From Herpetosiphon gulosus (GTDB lineage: Bacteria; Chloroflexota; Chloroflexia; Chloroflexales; Herpetosiphonaceae), in contig NZ_BAABRU010000007.1 in NCBI RefSeq assembly GCF_039545135.1, positions 288,415 to 352,414 on the forward strand: a stretch of 64,000 nt of DNA. Reading direction: 5' to 3'. The position numbers and the translations under genes were made by a program. The notes under the pieces were generated by a model that saw only the letters and a program-made list of their open reading frames with translations, was not told where the DNA came from and did not search any database. Positions 51,554 to 60,632 of this stretch are shown piece by piece. Within the stretch, counting starts at the first letter, position 1, and each line of letters opens with the position of its first letter.

Positions 51554-52489
51554 ATGAACGGATTGGTGCGTTTTCGGAATAACTTGCAATGGGCGACAAC
51601 GCTGCCGCTCTTTCGCCGCCCAGGCCTAACCATCGAACGTCGGCGCTTTACCGACCAACGACCACTCATGCCGCAAATCGAGCGCTGGCGCAGTTGGTCG
51701 ATGCAATTGACCTTAAGTGGCACGCGCTATGTTAGTTATGGCGACCGCAGCTTTTGTCAAGCCCCAACCTCGTTGGTCTTGACTAGCCCACAAACCGACC
51801 CAATGCGGATTCGCTACTTGCCTGGAGCAACGACCGATTGGCTCAACTTGACTTGGACGAACGATGGTTGGCAGCATTTTATCAACCAATATCCACAGTT
51901 CAATCAACGCCATGCCTATTTGATCAAAGATGCAGTTCGTTCGCCGTTGTTGGCAGTCCGCTACGTGCCACCGCCAGCGCTCCATGCAGCCCGTCAATTA
52001 ATCACGATTGCAGCCCTGCCCGAAGCTCCACCAGCGACGTTGGAAAACGCAGCCACAACCTTTTTGGCGCTATTAAGTGCGCTCGATTTCCAAACAACCT
52101 TAAATGGTTATGCACCAACCCAAGCTCAGTCGGTCGAAAAAGCCCAAGCCTTAATGATGAAAAACTTAGAGCGGCCACCAAGTATTAGTCAATTGGCTTC
52201 AACCTTGCACATCAGCCCGCGCCAATTGCAACGTGATTTTCTGGCTTGTACCGGGCTTAGCCCACTCAGTTATTTACAAATGTTACGGCTCAGCGAGGCC
52301 AATATGCTGCTTGCCAGCACCAATTTGCCGATTGGAACGATCGCTAGCCGCTTGGGCTATGCCAGCGCCGCCCACTTTAGCGCCGCCTTCCGCCGTTTAT
52401 ACGATTGCACGCCGCGCCAAATTCGCGAATACGACGACGACTTGATGCTTGATGCTGTTATGGAGGAAGCTCATGGCTGTTCAAATTGA
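51554..52489 (+). CDS. AraC-family transcriptional regulator
   Basis: 311-residue activator-type protein with an N-terminal cupin-like ligand domain (about 40-170) and two C-terminal helix-turn-helix units (about 205-300): SISQLASTLHISPRQLQRDF and IGTIASRLGYASAAHFSAAFRRLYDCTPRQIREY, the latter a strong AraC signature. The end overlaps the nirA start by 17 bp, so it is translated with the nitrite reductase. It is the probable nitrate/nitrite or nitrogen-status regulator of this cluster (inference from position). Confidence 0.92.
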   Translation: MNGLVRFRNNLQWATTLPLFRRPGLTIERRRFTDQRPLMPQIERWRSWSMQLTLSGTRYVSYGDRSFCQAPTSLVLTSPQTDPMRIRYLPGATTDWLNLTWTNDGWQHFINQYPQFNQRHAYLIKDAVRSPLLAVRYVPPPALHAARQLITIAALPEAPPATLENAATTFLALLSALDFQTTLNGYAPTQAQSVEKAQALMMKNLERPPSISQLASTLHISPRQLQRDFLACTGLSPLSYLQMLRLSEANMLLASTNLPIGTIASRLGYASAAHFSAAFRRLYDCTPRQIREYDDDLMLDAVMEEAHGCSN

Positions 52490-53951
52490 AACACTCAAGA
52501 AGGTCAAAAATGGGCTTGATGTCTTGCCCGATCTGTATCGCTATGCTCGCTTAGGCTTCGATGCGATTCCCGAAGATGAGCTTGAGCGCTTGAAATGGTA
52601 TGGATTATTGCACCGCAAGCAAACCCCTGGCTTCTTTATGCAACGCCTGCGGATTCCCAATGGTATCCTGAGCACGCGCCAGATGCGGGCAATCGTCAGT
52701 ATTTCCCGCGAGTTTGGCCGCAACACCATGGATTTGACCACCCGCGAAAATATTCAATTGCGCTGGTTGCGGATCGAAGATGTGCCCGAAGTCTTTCAAC
52801 GCCTGCAAAATGTTGGCCTGACTTCACAACAAACTGGGCTTGATAATTATCGCAATGTGATGGGCTGCCCCTTGGCTGGCTTACACCACGATGAAATTTT
52901 CAATGCTGCGCCAATTGCTCAAAGCGTTTCGTTGGCCTTGCTCGGTCGTGAGTTCAGCGATTTACCACGCAAATTCAACATTACAATTAGCGGTTGCTCG
53001 CACGATTGTGCCCATAGCCGCGCCAACGATATTGGCATGACACCTGCCGCCAAAGAAATTAATGGTTATCGCATGCTTGGCTTCCACGTCGCACTGGGCG
53101 GGGCATTGGGCGGCACATCACCGCAACTCGGCCAAGATGCAGGCATCTTTTTAACCACTGAACAAGCTTTACCCTTCTGCCGTGCGGTCTTGACGGTATT
53201 TCGCGATAATGGCTCACGCGAAAAACGCACCGAATCCCGCTTGAAATGGCTAATTCGCGAATGGGGCATGCCGCGCTTTATGGCCGAAGTTGAAAAAGTG
53301 TTTGGCCAAGCCTTCTTCAGCGCTGGCGAATCGTTGTTGATTGAGCATAGTGGCGACCACTTGGGCATTCATCAACAACAAGAAGCAGGTTTTGTGACGG
53401 TCGGTTTATTAGTGCCAGTTGGCCGAACCAATGCCGAGCAAATGGCCGAAATCGCCGATTTGGCTGATGCGTATGGCACTGGCGAACTGCGCTTGACTCC
53501 CGACCAAAACATTCTAATTCCGAATGTGCATGAAACTTGTCTCGAACGTTTGTTGGCTGAGCCATTGCTGCAAGTGCTGCAACCACATGCACCTGGAGCT
53601 TTGCGCGGCTTGGTCAGTTGTACGGGCCGCGATTATTGCCACTTTGCCTTGAGCGACACCAAAGAATTATCGTTGCAAGTTGCCACCGAATTGGCCGCAC
53701 TGATTCCTGCTGAACGACGGGTTGATTTGAAAGTTTCGGGCTGTGTGCACGCCTGTGGTCAGCATCATGTTGGCGAAATTGGCCTGCAAGCTCAGCGCTT
53801 GCGGCTCGAAGATGGCACAATCGTCGATGCCTTCGATTTATTTGTTGGTGGCAATCATCAGCAACTAGCAACTCTCAAAGCTCGCAAAATCCCAGTCGAT
53901 CAATTAGCTGGGCGGATTGCTGCTGAACTCGCCGCTATGGATGGGGAATAA
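52473..53951 (+). CDS. nirA: Ferredoxin-nitrite reductase (sirohaem / 4Fe-4S)
   Basis: Six-electron reduction of nitrite to ammonium. 492 residues; the [4Fe-4S]-sirohaem ligands appear as C-x5-C (CTGRDYC, Cys383 and 389) and C-x3-C (CVHAC, Cys424 and 428). The first half contains the pseudo-symmetric sirohaem loop TTRENIQLRWL and GCSHDCAHS. It lacks flavin domains, hence ferredoxin as donor. It could in principle be a sulfite reductase, but neighbouring narB, hemD and nrtABC settle the role. ATG at 52473 has GGAGGAAG and overlaps araC. Followed five bp later by narB. Confidence 0.9.
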   Translation: MAVQIETLKKVKNGLDVLPDLYRYARLGFDAIPEDELERLKWYGLLHRKQTPGFFMQRLRIPNGILSTRQMRAIVSISREFGRNTMDLTTRENIQLRWLRIEDVPEVFQRLQNVGLTSQQTGLDNYRNVMGCPLAGLHHDEIFNAAPIAQSVSLALLGREFSDLPRKFNITISGCSHDCAHSRANDIGMTPAAKEINGYRMLGFHVALGGALGGTSPQLGQDAGIFLTTEQALPFCRAVLTVFRDNGSREKRTESRLKWLIREWGMPRFMAEVEKVFGQAFFSAGESLLIEHSGDHLGIHQQQEAGFVTVGLLVPVGRTNAEQMAEIADLADAYGTGELRLTPDQNILIPNVHETCLERLLAEPLLQVLQPHAPGALRGLVSCTGRDYCHFALSDTKELSLQVATELAALIPAERRVDLKVSGCVHACGQHHVGEIGLQAQRLRLEDGTIVDAFDLFVGGNHQQLATLKARKIPVDQLAGRIAAELAAMDGE

Positions 53952-53956
53952 GCATC

Positions 53957-56107
53957 ATGAGTAACGTTGTGCGTTCACAATGCCCCTATTGTGGCGTTGG
54001 CTGTGGAATTGAACTGACCGTCAACGATGGCAAGGTCGTGCGGGTCACTGGCGATAGCGCCCACCCCGCCAATCAAGGCAAGCTGTGCATCAAAGGGGCC
54101 ACGATTGAGCAAATGCTCACGCCCACGACACGGCTAACCCATGCCCAGATTCGCACCGATCGCAATGCTGCGCTGCGTTCCGTTGGCCTCGATCAAGCCC
54201 TCGACCACGCTGCCCAACGGCTGAACGCAATTCGCCAACAATATGGCAACGAGGCAATTGGCTTTTATCTTTCAGGCCAACTAACTAACGAAACCAGCTA
54301 CTTGGTGACCAAGCTTTGCAAGGGCTTGATGGGCACCAACACTATGGATGCCAATTCGCGTTTGTGTATGGCGAGCGCCGTTGCCGCCTACACCCGCACC
54401 TTAGGAACCGATGGCCCACCCTGTAGCTATAGCGATATCGAACAAGCCGATTGTTTCTTGATTGTTGGCTCGAATACCGCCGAATGTCATCCCATCGTCT
54501 ATCGCCGCATCGAGCAGCAAGTGCGCAAGCATGGCGCTACATTAATTGTGGTTGATCCACGCCGCACCCAAACCTCGCGCTATGCCAGCTTGCATTTGGC
54601 CGCCGCCCCGGGCAGCGACACAGCGTTACTTAATGGTTTATTGCACATCCTGATTCGCGATGGCGCAGTTGATTATGAATTTATTGCTCAACATACCACT
54701 GGCTGGAGCGAAATCGCCGAAGCTGTAACTGGCTGGACACCTGCCCAAACCGCCTTAGCCACAGGTTTGACGGTTGAGGAGGTCGAAACCGCTGGGGCAA
54801 TGTTAGTTGCCAGCCAACGCACGTTGAGCATGTGGAGCATGGGAGTTAATCAAAGTCGCAATGGAGTTGCCAAAGCCACCGCGATCATCAATATGCACTT
54901 GGCAACAGGCCGCATCGGCAAGCCAGGCTGTGGGCCATTCTCGCTGACGGGCCAACCAAACGCCATGGGTGGCCGCGAAGTTGGCTATCTCGCCCATCAA
55001 TTGCCTGGCTATCGGCGGGTTGATGTGGCTGAGCATCGCACGGCAATCGAGCAGGCTTGGGGCATTCCGGTTGGCAGTATCAACTCAACGCCTGGCCCTG
55101 ATGCTCAAACCATGTTCAACCAATTGGCCGAAGGCAAACTCAAAGCAATCTGGATTATCGGCACGAATCCCTTACACTCGATGCCCAATAACAGCACCAT
55201 CCGTGCTGCACTCGAAAAAGCCGAATTGGTGATTGTGCAGGATGTGTACAATACCAGTTCATGTTTGGCCTATGCCGATATTGCCTTGCCCGCTGCGCAA
55301 TGGGCTGAAAGCATCGGCACCTTCACCGCCTCGGATCGCCATATTACCCTGCTGAACCCAGCCTATCCCGCTCCTGGCGATGCCATGCCTGATTGGTGGT
55401 TGGTGCAAGCAGTTGCCCAGCGCATGGACTTCGAACTTAATTTTGCCAATGCTGAAGCCATTTGGGATGAATATCGCGGATTGACTGCTGGCCGTTACCC
55501 GCTTGATGTGAGCGGTGTGAGCTACGAACGGCTAGGCAATGGCCCAATTCAATGGCCTTGCCCTGCCGAAGATCACGCTGGCACTGTGCGTTTGTATAGC
55601 GATGGCCGTTTTGCAACCGCCAATGGTCGCGCCAACTTCCAAGTGACGATTCCGGTTGAGCCAGCCGAAGTTCCAAGCTATGAATTTCCATTTTGGCTGA
55701 CCACCGGACGAGTGTTGGAGCAATGGCATACCCGCACGCGCACCGCCAACGTGGCCAAGCTCAATCAACGCCATAACGGCAGCTTTATCGAAATCCATCC
55801 CGACGACGCTAACACGCTCGGCGTGAGCGCTGGCGAAAAAATCGCGGTGATCGGGCGACGTGGTAGTTGCACCTCAATCGTACAAATCAATCCCGAAATC
55901 ATGCCAGGCTGTTTGTTTATGCCAATTCACTGGGAAGATGGCAACCCAAATGTGCTGAGTATCAACGCCGCCGACCCAATTAGTAAGCAACCCGAACTTA
56001 AGGCATGTGCGGTACAATTACGGCCAATCGTCGAAGGCATCAATATCAAATTTGGTGAAGCCGCCACAGTTCCAGCGATGGCCGCTGGCAAACGGAGCAG
56101 CCAATGA
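53957..56107 (+). CDS. narB: Assimilatory nitrate reductase, molybdopterin (NarB type)
   Basis: Reduces nitrate to nitrite in the cytoplasm. 716 residues: N-terminal [4Fe-4S] ligands C9-x2-C12-x3-C16-x27-C44 (CPYCGVGC...KLCIKG), Mo-ligand Cys137 in ANSRLCMASAV, bis-MGD contacts GSNTAECHP and LTGQPNAMGGREVG, and the C-terminal molybdopterin domain LTTGRVLEQWHTRTRT. No C-terminal [2Fe-2S] domain and no flavin subunit nearby, so it is of the ferredoxin-dependent cyanobacterial type. No Tat signal. Its stop overlaps the hemD ATG by four bases. Confidence 0.95.
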   Translation: MSNVVRSQCPYCGVGCGIELTVNDGKVVRVTGDSAHPANQGKLCIKGATIEQMLTPTTRLTHAQIRTDRNAALRSVGLDQALDHAAQRLNAIRQQYGNEAIGFYLSGQLTNETSYLVTKLCKGLMGTNTMDANSRLCMASAVAAYTRTLGTDGPPCSYSDIEQADCFLIVGSNTAECHPIVYRRIEQQVRKHGATLIVVDPRRTQTSRYASLHLAAAPGSDTALLNGLLHILIRDGAVDYEFIAQHTTGWSEIAEAVTGWTPAQTALATGLTVEEVETAGAMLVASQRTLSMWSMGVNQSRNGVAKATAIINMHLATGRIGKPGCGPFSLTGQPNAMGGREVGYLAHQLPGYRRVDVAEHRTAIEQAWGIPVGSINSTPGPDAQTMFNQLAEGKLKAIWIIGTNPLHSMPNNSTIRAALEKAELVIVQDVYNTSSCLAYADIALPAAQWAESIGTFTASDRHITLLNPAYPAPGDAMPDWWLVQAVAQRMDFELNFANAEAIWDEYRGLTAGRYPLDVSGVSYERLGNGPIQWPCPAEDHAGTVRLYSDGRFATANGRANFQVTIPVEPAEVPSYEFPFWLTTGRVLEQWHTRTRTANVAKLNQRHNGSFIEIHPDDANTLGVSAGEKIAVIGRRGSCTSIVQINPEIMPGCLFMPIHWEDGNPNVLSINAADPISKQPELKACAVQLRPIVEGINIKFGEAATVPAMAAGKRSSQ

Positions 56108-56919
56108 GTAGCTTACATGGTCAACGGATCGCAATTCTCGAAGCTCGCCGTGCTTCAGAATTAGCCAACTTGCTTAGTCGTCATGGCGCGACCCCAATCC
56201 ATGCCCCAGCATTACGCGAGGTCAGCGTCGATGCGGCTCCAGTTGCTCAGGCAGTGTTGCAAGAGCTTGAGGCAGGCCAGATCGATCTGTTGATTTTGTT
56301 GACTGGGGTTGGCACACAACAATTAATTGATGCTGCCGCCAGTTTGGGGCTTGAGCAAGCCATGGTGACTGGGTTAGCCAAAACCTCGTTGGTTTGCCGT
56401 GGCCCTAAACCAACCGCCGTATTACGCCGTTATGAATTACGCCCAAGTATCAGCGCTGCCTCGCCCTATACAATCAACGATCTCATTAACAGCCTTGATA
56501 CAGTTGATTTGGCCAAACGTGGCGTTGGCTTGTTGCACTATGGCGAACGCGATCGCAAATTAGCCGATTATTGCCTCGAACGCGGGGCCGTGCTCCACGA
56601 ACATAGCGTCTATGAATGGCAATTGCCTGCTGATATCAGCCCACTACTCGCGCTAATTGAACAAGCAATTGCTGGCCAGATCGATATTTTCACTTTTACC
56701 AGCCAAATTCAGGTGCGCCATTTGTTGCAAGTTGCCGAGCAACAAGGCCAAGCCCAAGCCTTGATTGCGGCCATGCAACAAGCCTTGGTCGCAGCAGTCG
56801 GCCCATCGTGTGCCCAAGCGTTGATCAATGTTGGCATTCAACAAGTAATTATGCCTGAACAGCCGTTTATGGGCCAGATGGTGCAACGAATTCTCGACCA
56901 AGTGAGCGTCAATAGCTAG
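56104..56919 (+). CDS. hemD: Uroporphyrinogen-III synthase
   Basis: Cyclises hydroxymethylbilane with ring-D inversion, feeding sirohaem and haem. 271 residues of the low-conservation HemD fold: RIAILEARRASELANLLSRHGATPIHAPAL (in parts), LILLTGVGTQQLIDA, TSLVCRGPKPTAVL, FTFTSQIQVRHLL, VAAVGPSCAQAL. Such motifs (Thr/Gly-rich first half, G-P-x-T/C-A in the second) identify the family. Placement directly after narB with an ATGA overlap ties it to sirohaem supply for NirA. Confidence 0.87.
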   Translation: MSSLHGQRIAILEARRASELANLLSRHGATPIHAPALREVSVDAAPVAQAVLQELEAGQIDLLILLTGVGTQQLIDAAASLGLEQAMVTGLAKTSLVCRGPKPTAVLRRYELRPSISAASPYTINDLINSLDTVDLAKRGVGLLHYGERDRKLADYCLERGAVLHEHSVYEWQLPADISPLLALIEQAIAGQIDIFTFTSQIQVRHLLQVAEQQGQAQALIAAMQQALVAAVGPSCAQALINVGIQQVIMPEQPFMGQMVQRILDQVSVNS

Positions 56920-56928
56920 CAAATTAAG

Positions 56929-57285
56929 CCCTCACCCCCTGCCCCCCTCTCCCGCCCAGCGAGCGAGGGGGAAGCGCAAAACCAAACGCCCCGCTCCCGC
57001 CACAGTGGGAGAAGGGTCGGGGGTGAGGGCAGACCTCGTAGATCAACTCCCTGCAATGAATGCAGTTTCCACCAATGACGGTGCGCTAACAAACCTGTTC
57101 GCTTCGCGATAGCTCCTGCAACGCCATGCAGCCTCACCAATGTGGGTGAATCGTGCCCGATTATTGATCTAGTTTTAATCGACATACTTTACCCTAGCCA
57201 CCTCTTCTGCCCAACAGGCGAGGGGGAACGACAAAACCAAACGCCCCGCTCCCGCCACAGTGGGAGCGGGGTCGGGGGTGAGGGA
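56929..57285. repeat. Two family-1 repeat copies flanking a unique spacer
   Basis: Copy A is 56929-57030 and copy B 57192-57285. Both share CAAAACCAAACGCCCCGCTC and CCGCCACAGTGGGAG, and end GTCGGGGGTGAGGG. They are about 190 bp apart, with a spacer that has short dyads (CTGCAATGAATGCAG at 57049-57063) but no gene. This separates the reductase genes from the transporter genes, and a transcript running through would fold strongly here. Confidence 0.75.
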
Positions 57286-57360
57286 GCACAGTCGCTAGAT
57301 GAATAATTGCTATCTCCCAAGCGTTTGATGTGTGCCACAGGTTTCACGGAGGAGCTTCCA

Positions 57361-58584
57361 ATGTCAAAAATCAGCCGTCGCAATTTTCTCAAAACCGCAG
57401 CTTCACTTGGTGCTGCCGTTGCCATGCCCAGCTTTTTGACCGCCTGTGGTGGCAGCGAAAGTGCCAACGAAACTGGTGAGCGCCCAATCAAAATAGGCTT
57501 TATTCCGCTGACCGACTGTGCTTCGGTGGTTATGGCGCATACCTTGGGCTTATACCAAAAATATGGGGTCAATGTTGAGGTGGTTAAAGAGGCTTCGTGG
57601 GCCAATGTGCGCGATAAGCTGTTGACTGGCGACCTCGATGCTGCCCACTGTTTGTTTGGCATGCCCTTCTCAGTCTATACCGGAGTCGGTGGCAAGGCCG
57701 AAAGCGAACTCAAAATTGCTATGATTTTGAATCAAAATGGTCAAGGTATTACGCTCAGCAGTGCGCTTGCCAAAGAGGTTGGTTATGGCGACCCTAGCAA
57801 ACTCAAGGCGCTGATCAGCCAACGCCCTGCTGATAAACCTGCCACCTTTGCTGGCACCTTCCCAGGCGGAACCCACGATATTTGGCTGCGCTACTGGCTT
57901 GCCGCCGCTGGCGTTGATCAAAATAGCGTCAAAATTATCACAATTCCACCACCACAAATGGTTGCCAATATGCGCATCGGCGAAATGGATGGCTTTTGCG
58001 TGGGCGAGCCATGGAACGGGGTAGCAGTCAAAGAGGGCATTGGTGAAACCGTGTTGACAACCCAAGATCTGTGGGCGGGACACCCAGAGAAAGCTTTGGT
58101 GGTCAATCCAAGTTTTGCTGAAAAACGCCGCGACGACCTCAAAAAAGTCATGAAGGCCATCCTTGAGGCTTCAAAATGGCTTGACGACTTCAACAATCGC
58201 AGCGAAGCCGCCAAAGTGATCGGCGGCCAAGCCTATGTAAATGCCCCAGCTGATGTGATCGAAGCGCGTTTGAAGGGTCAATACAACCTTGGGGCAACCT
58301 TGGGCGAGCGCACATTTGAGCCAAGCAAAAGCATGGTTTTTTATCAGGATGGCGCGGTCAATGCGCCGCAACGCAGCCATGCAATTTGGTTTATGGCGCA
58401 ATATGTGCGCTTTGGCCTCTTGCCAAGCGCTCCCGATTACAACGCCATCGCCGACAAGTTGATTATGCGTGATTTGTATGCTGAGGTCGCCAAAGAAATG
58501 AGCCTCACTGTCGCAGGCGACGATTTACAACCATTCACTGTCACGCTCGATCAACAAACCTTCGATCCTAAAAGCCCATCCTAG
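57361..58584 (+). CDS. nrtA: Nitrate/nitrite ABC transporter substrate-binding lipoprotein
   Basis: Binds nitrate outside the cell and passes it to NrtB. 407 residues. Tat-like signal SRRNFLK (4-10) with lipobox FLTAC (Cys29): exported folded and then lipid-anchored. NrtA/CmpA-like motifs: IKIGFIPLTDCASVVMAHTLGLY, EASWANVRDKLLTGDLDAAHCLFGMPF, PGGTHDIWLRYWLAAAG and MDGFCVGEPWN. GGAGGAG before the ATG at 57361. First of three transporter genes. The lipobox makes it membrane-tethered, as expected for a cell with a thick or single-membrane envelope. Confidence 0.93.
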   Translation: MSKISRRNFLKTAASLGAAVAMPSFLTACGGSESANETGERPIKIGFIPLTDCASVVMAHTLGLYQKYGVNVEVVKEASWANVRDKLLTGDLDAAHCLFGMPFSVYTGVGGKAESELKIAMILNQNGQGITLSSALAKEVGYGDPSKLKALISQRPADKPATFAGTFPGGTHDIWLRYWLAAAGVDQNSVKIITIPPPQMVANMRIGEMDGFCVGEPWNGVAVKEGIGETVLTTQDLWAGHPEKALVVNPSFAEKRRDDLKKVMKAILEASKWLDDFNNRSEAAKVIGGQAYVNAPADVIEARLKGQYNLGATLGERTFEPSKSMVFYQDGAVNAPQRSHAIWFMAQYVRFGLLPSAPDYNAIADKLIMRDLYAEVAKEMSLTVAGDDLQPFTVTLDQQTFDPKSPS

Positions 58585-58683
58585 CCCGCAGGCCATCACG
58601 ACACACCTTCGCGGCTGAAGTAACACGGCTTCAGTCGCTGACACACCAGCCACTCGATTGCCGACCACACAAGGAGCACTTCC

Positions 58684-59532
58684 ATGGCACAAATGATCGA
58701 AGTTATTCCACGGCGTGAGAGTTCAGCGCCAACCTTCATCCGCCGCTGGCTCAAAGCAATTTGGCAAACGCTTAGCCCAGTTTTAATGGGAATGTTGATT
58801 TTAGCAGGTTTATGGCAAGTTGCTGCTTGGATTTCTGGCGGCACATTGCCCACACCGCTTGCGACCGCCAGCACCTTACGCGACCTTTTGAGCGATCCCT
58901 TCTACGACAACGGGCCAAACGATAAAGGCATCGGAATTCAGCTGATGGCTTCGTTGGGGCGGGTGTTCACAGGCTGGGGCATTGGCATCGCGATCGCCAT
59001 TCCACTGGGTATGCTGCTTGGCAGTAGTGCCACGCTGCGCAAAATGCTGGCTCCAGTCATCGAAATTTTGCGGCCTGTCTCGCCGTTGGCGTGGTATCCC
59101 TTGGGGTTGGCAGTGCTGCATAATGCGCCCAAAGCTGTGGTTTTTGCGATTGTGATTACCTCGCTCTGGCCAACCTTAGTCAACACCACCATGGGCGTGC
59201 AAAATATCCCTGCCGACCTCAAGGCTGTTTCCAAGGTGTTTCGGTTTAGTCGCTGGCGCTACATTACCAAAGTATTGCTACCTGCCGCTTTTCCAGCCAT
59301 TTTAACCGGCATGCGGCTCTCGATGGGGATCGCTTGGATGGTGATTGTGGCAGGCGAGATGTTGGCTGGGGGCACAGGTTTGGGCTTCTTCGTTTGGGAT
59401 TCGTGGAACGCGCTTTCGTTGGAACGGGTTATGAGTGCTATTTTGGTTATCGGTATTACGGGTTTAGCCTTAGATCGTTTGTTTAGTTTGATTGGTCAAC
59501 GTATGGCCGCTTGGCAAGAAGGAGGTCACTAA
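58684..59532 (+). CDS. nrtB: Nitrate ABC transporter permease
   Basis: 282-residue membrane subunit with about six helices, BPD_transp_1 family. Motifs PTPLATASTLRDLL, GRVFTGWGIGIAIAIPLGMLLGSS, VIEILRPVSPLAWYPLGLAVL, and the ATPase-contact loop LKAVSKVFRFSRWRYITKVLLPAAFPAILTG (in parts). Ends in a Trp-Gln-Glu-Gly-Gly-His tail whose codons form the GGAGG site of the next gene. 99 bp after nrtA; AAGGAG upstream. Confidence 0.93.
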   Translation: MAQMIEVIPRRESSAPTFIRRWLKAIWQTLSPVLMGMLILAGLWQVAAWISGGTLPTPLATASTLRDLLSDPFYDNGPNDKGIGIQLMASLGRVFTGWGIGIAIAIPLGMLLGSSATLRKMLAPVIEILRPVSPLAWYPLGLAVLHNAPKAVVFAIVITSLWPTLVNTTMGVQNIPADLKAVSKVFRFSRWRYITKVLLPAAFPAILTGMRLSMGIAWMVIVAGEMLAGGTGLGFFVWDSWNALSLERVMSAILVIGITGLALDRLFSLIGQRMAAWQEGGH

Positions 59533-60362
59533 TGGCTCCACGTTTGTTACCGCGCACCACTCCCAACACCGCAATTTTACCGATGGAGCCTGCTCCGCTG
59601 CTTGAGATTAGCAGCGTGGGCAAAAATTATCCTAGTGGTCAAGGCCAGATTAACATCTTGCACGATATCGATCTGACGATTCAATCGGGTGAATTTATTA
59701 GTTTCATCGGCCACTCTGGTTGTGGCAAAAGCACCTTATTAAATATGATCGCTGGCCTAACCAGCATTAGCACTGGCACGATGCTGTTTGATGGCAAATC
59801 AATCGCTGCGCCCAGCCCTGAGCGGGCCATGGTATTTCAACACTATTCGTTGTTACCATGGCTCTCGGTGTATCAAAATGTCTATGAAGCTGTCGATTCA
59901 GTTCAGACTGAAATGAGCAAAGCCGAGCGGAAAGCCTTAACTAACGATGTCTTGGCACGAGTTGGTTTGAGCAACCATATACACAAAAAACCGATGCAAC
60001 TCTCCGGCGGTATGCGCCAACGGGTGGCAATTGCCCGCGCTTTTGCGGTACATCCACGTATGCTGCTACTCGACGAGCCATTCGGGGCGCTCGATGCCCT
60101 GACCCGTGGCAGCCTGCAAGAAGAATTATTGGGCCTCTGGAGTGGCGATGCCCGCACCGAAACCGTGGTGATGGTCACCCACGATATTGATGAAGCGATC
60201 TACCTCAGCGACCGGATTGTAGTTTTTTCTGATGGCCCAGGCGCAACGATTAAAGAAGTGATTACGGTCGATCTACCTCGCCCTCGCGATAAGCAAAGCC
60301 TCATGAACAGCCCAACCTGGAACAACCTGCGCACCCACCTACTCCTTTCACTGCACTGCTAA
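59532..60362 (+). CDS. nrtD: Nitrate ABC transporter ATP-binding protein
   Basis: 276-residue ATPase of the nitrate/sulfonate/taurine group. Walker A GHSGCGKST, Q-loop VFQHYSLLPWLSVYQNV, signature LSGGMRQRV, Walker B MLLLDEPFGALDALTR, switch His in VTHDIDEAIYLSDRI. ATG at 59532 overlaps the nrtB stop by one base (TAATG), behind GGAGG. It is NrtD-like because no NrtA-like extra domain is fused, as it is in cyanobacterial NrtC; one ATPase probably serves as a homodimer. A good terminator follows. Confidence 0.93.
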   Translation: MAPRLLPRTTPNTAILPMEPAPLLEISSVGKNYPSGQGQINILHDIDLTIQSGEFISFIGHSGCGKSTLLNMIAGLTSISTGTMLFDGKSIAAPSPERAMVFQHYSLLPWLSVYQNVYEAVDSVQTEMSKAERKALTNDVLARVGLSNHIHKKPMQLSGGMRQRVAIARAFAVHPRMLLLDEPFGALDALTRGSLQEELLGLWSGDARTETVVMVTHDIDEAIYLSDRIVVFSDGPGATIKEVITVDLPRPRDKQSLMNSPTWNNLRTHLLLSLHC

Positions 60363-60399
60363 ATAACCAAATAATCAGTACACAGAGTCGTGTATGGTG

Positions 60400-60429
60400 G
60401 GCTGTCTCGATGCTGCGACAGCCTTTTTT
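60400..60429 (+). terminator. Rho-independent terminator of the nitrate-transporter operon
   Basis: GGCTGTC...GACAGCC stem (7 bp, 10-base loop) followed by TTTTTT, 38 bp after the nrtD stop. Confidence 0.88.
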
Positions 60430-60490
60430 GATCCTATACATTAACCTAGAACGTATAATTTCCCAATTCACTCTATGTATAACCCATGAT

Positions 60491-60557
60491 CACCACCCCT
60501 CCGCCCCGCCTCGAGGCGGGGAAGGCAGTGGGTTTTCATCCCCCTGCACCCCCTAAA
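60491..60557. repeat. Family-2 intergenic repeat, full copy
   Basis: CACCACCCCTCCGCCCCGCC with the palindrome CCCCGCCTCGAGGCGGGG in its centre, then GGGTTTTCATCCCCCTGC and ACCCCCTAAA. It shares both ends with the copy at 47588-47653. No gene in 60430-60632. Confidence 0.75.
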
Positions 60558-60632
60558 GCACAAATGGTGATAGCCTTAAAATCATCGTTCTCTCAAGAAT
60601 CCATCAATGCTATTTGTTTTCTAGCCAATAGT

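Noticed and set aside
52473..53951. Sulfite reductase instead of nitrite reductase
   Set aside because: Motifs are shared by both, but adjacent narB, hemD and nrtABD make nitrite the sensible substrate.
56916..57662. Minus-strand frames containing PTPLPLWRERGVWF-like text
   Set aside because: They are translations of family-1 repeats plus antisense nrtA; such peptides arise wherever these repeats lie, and there is no ribosome site.
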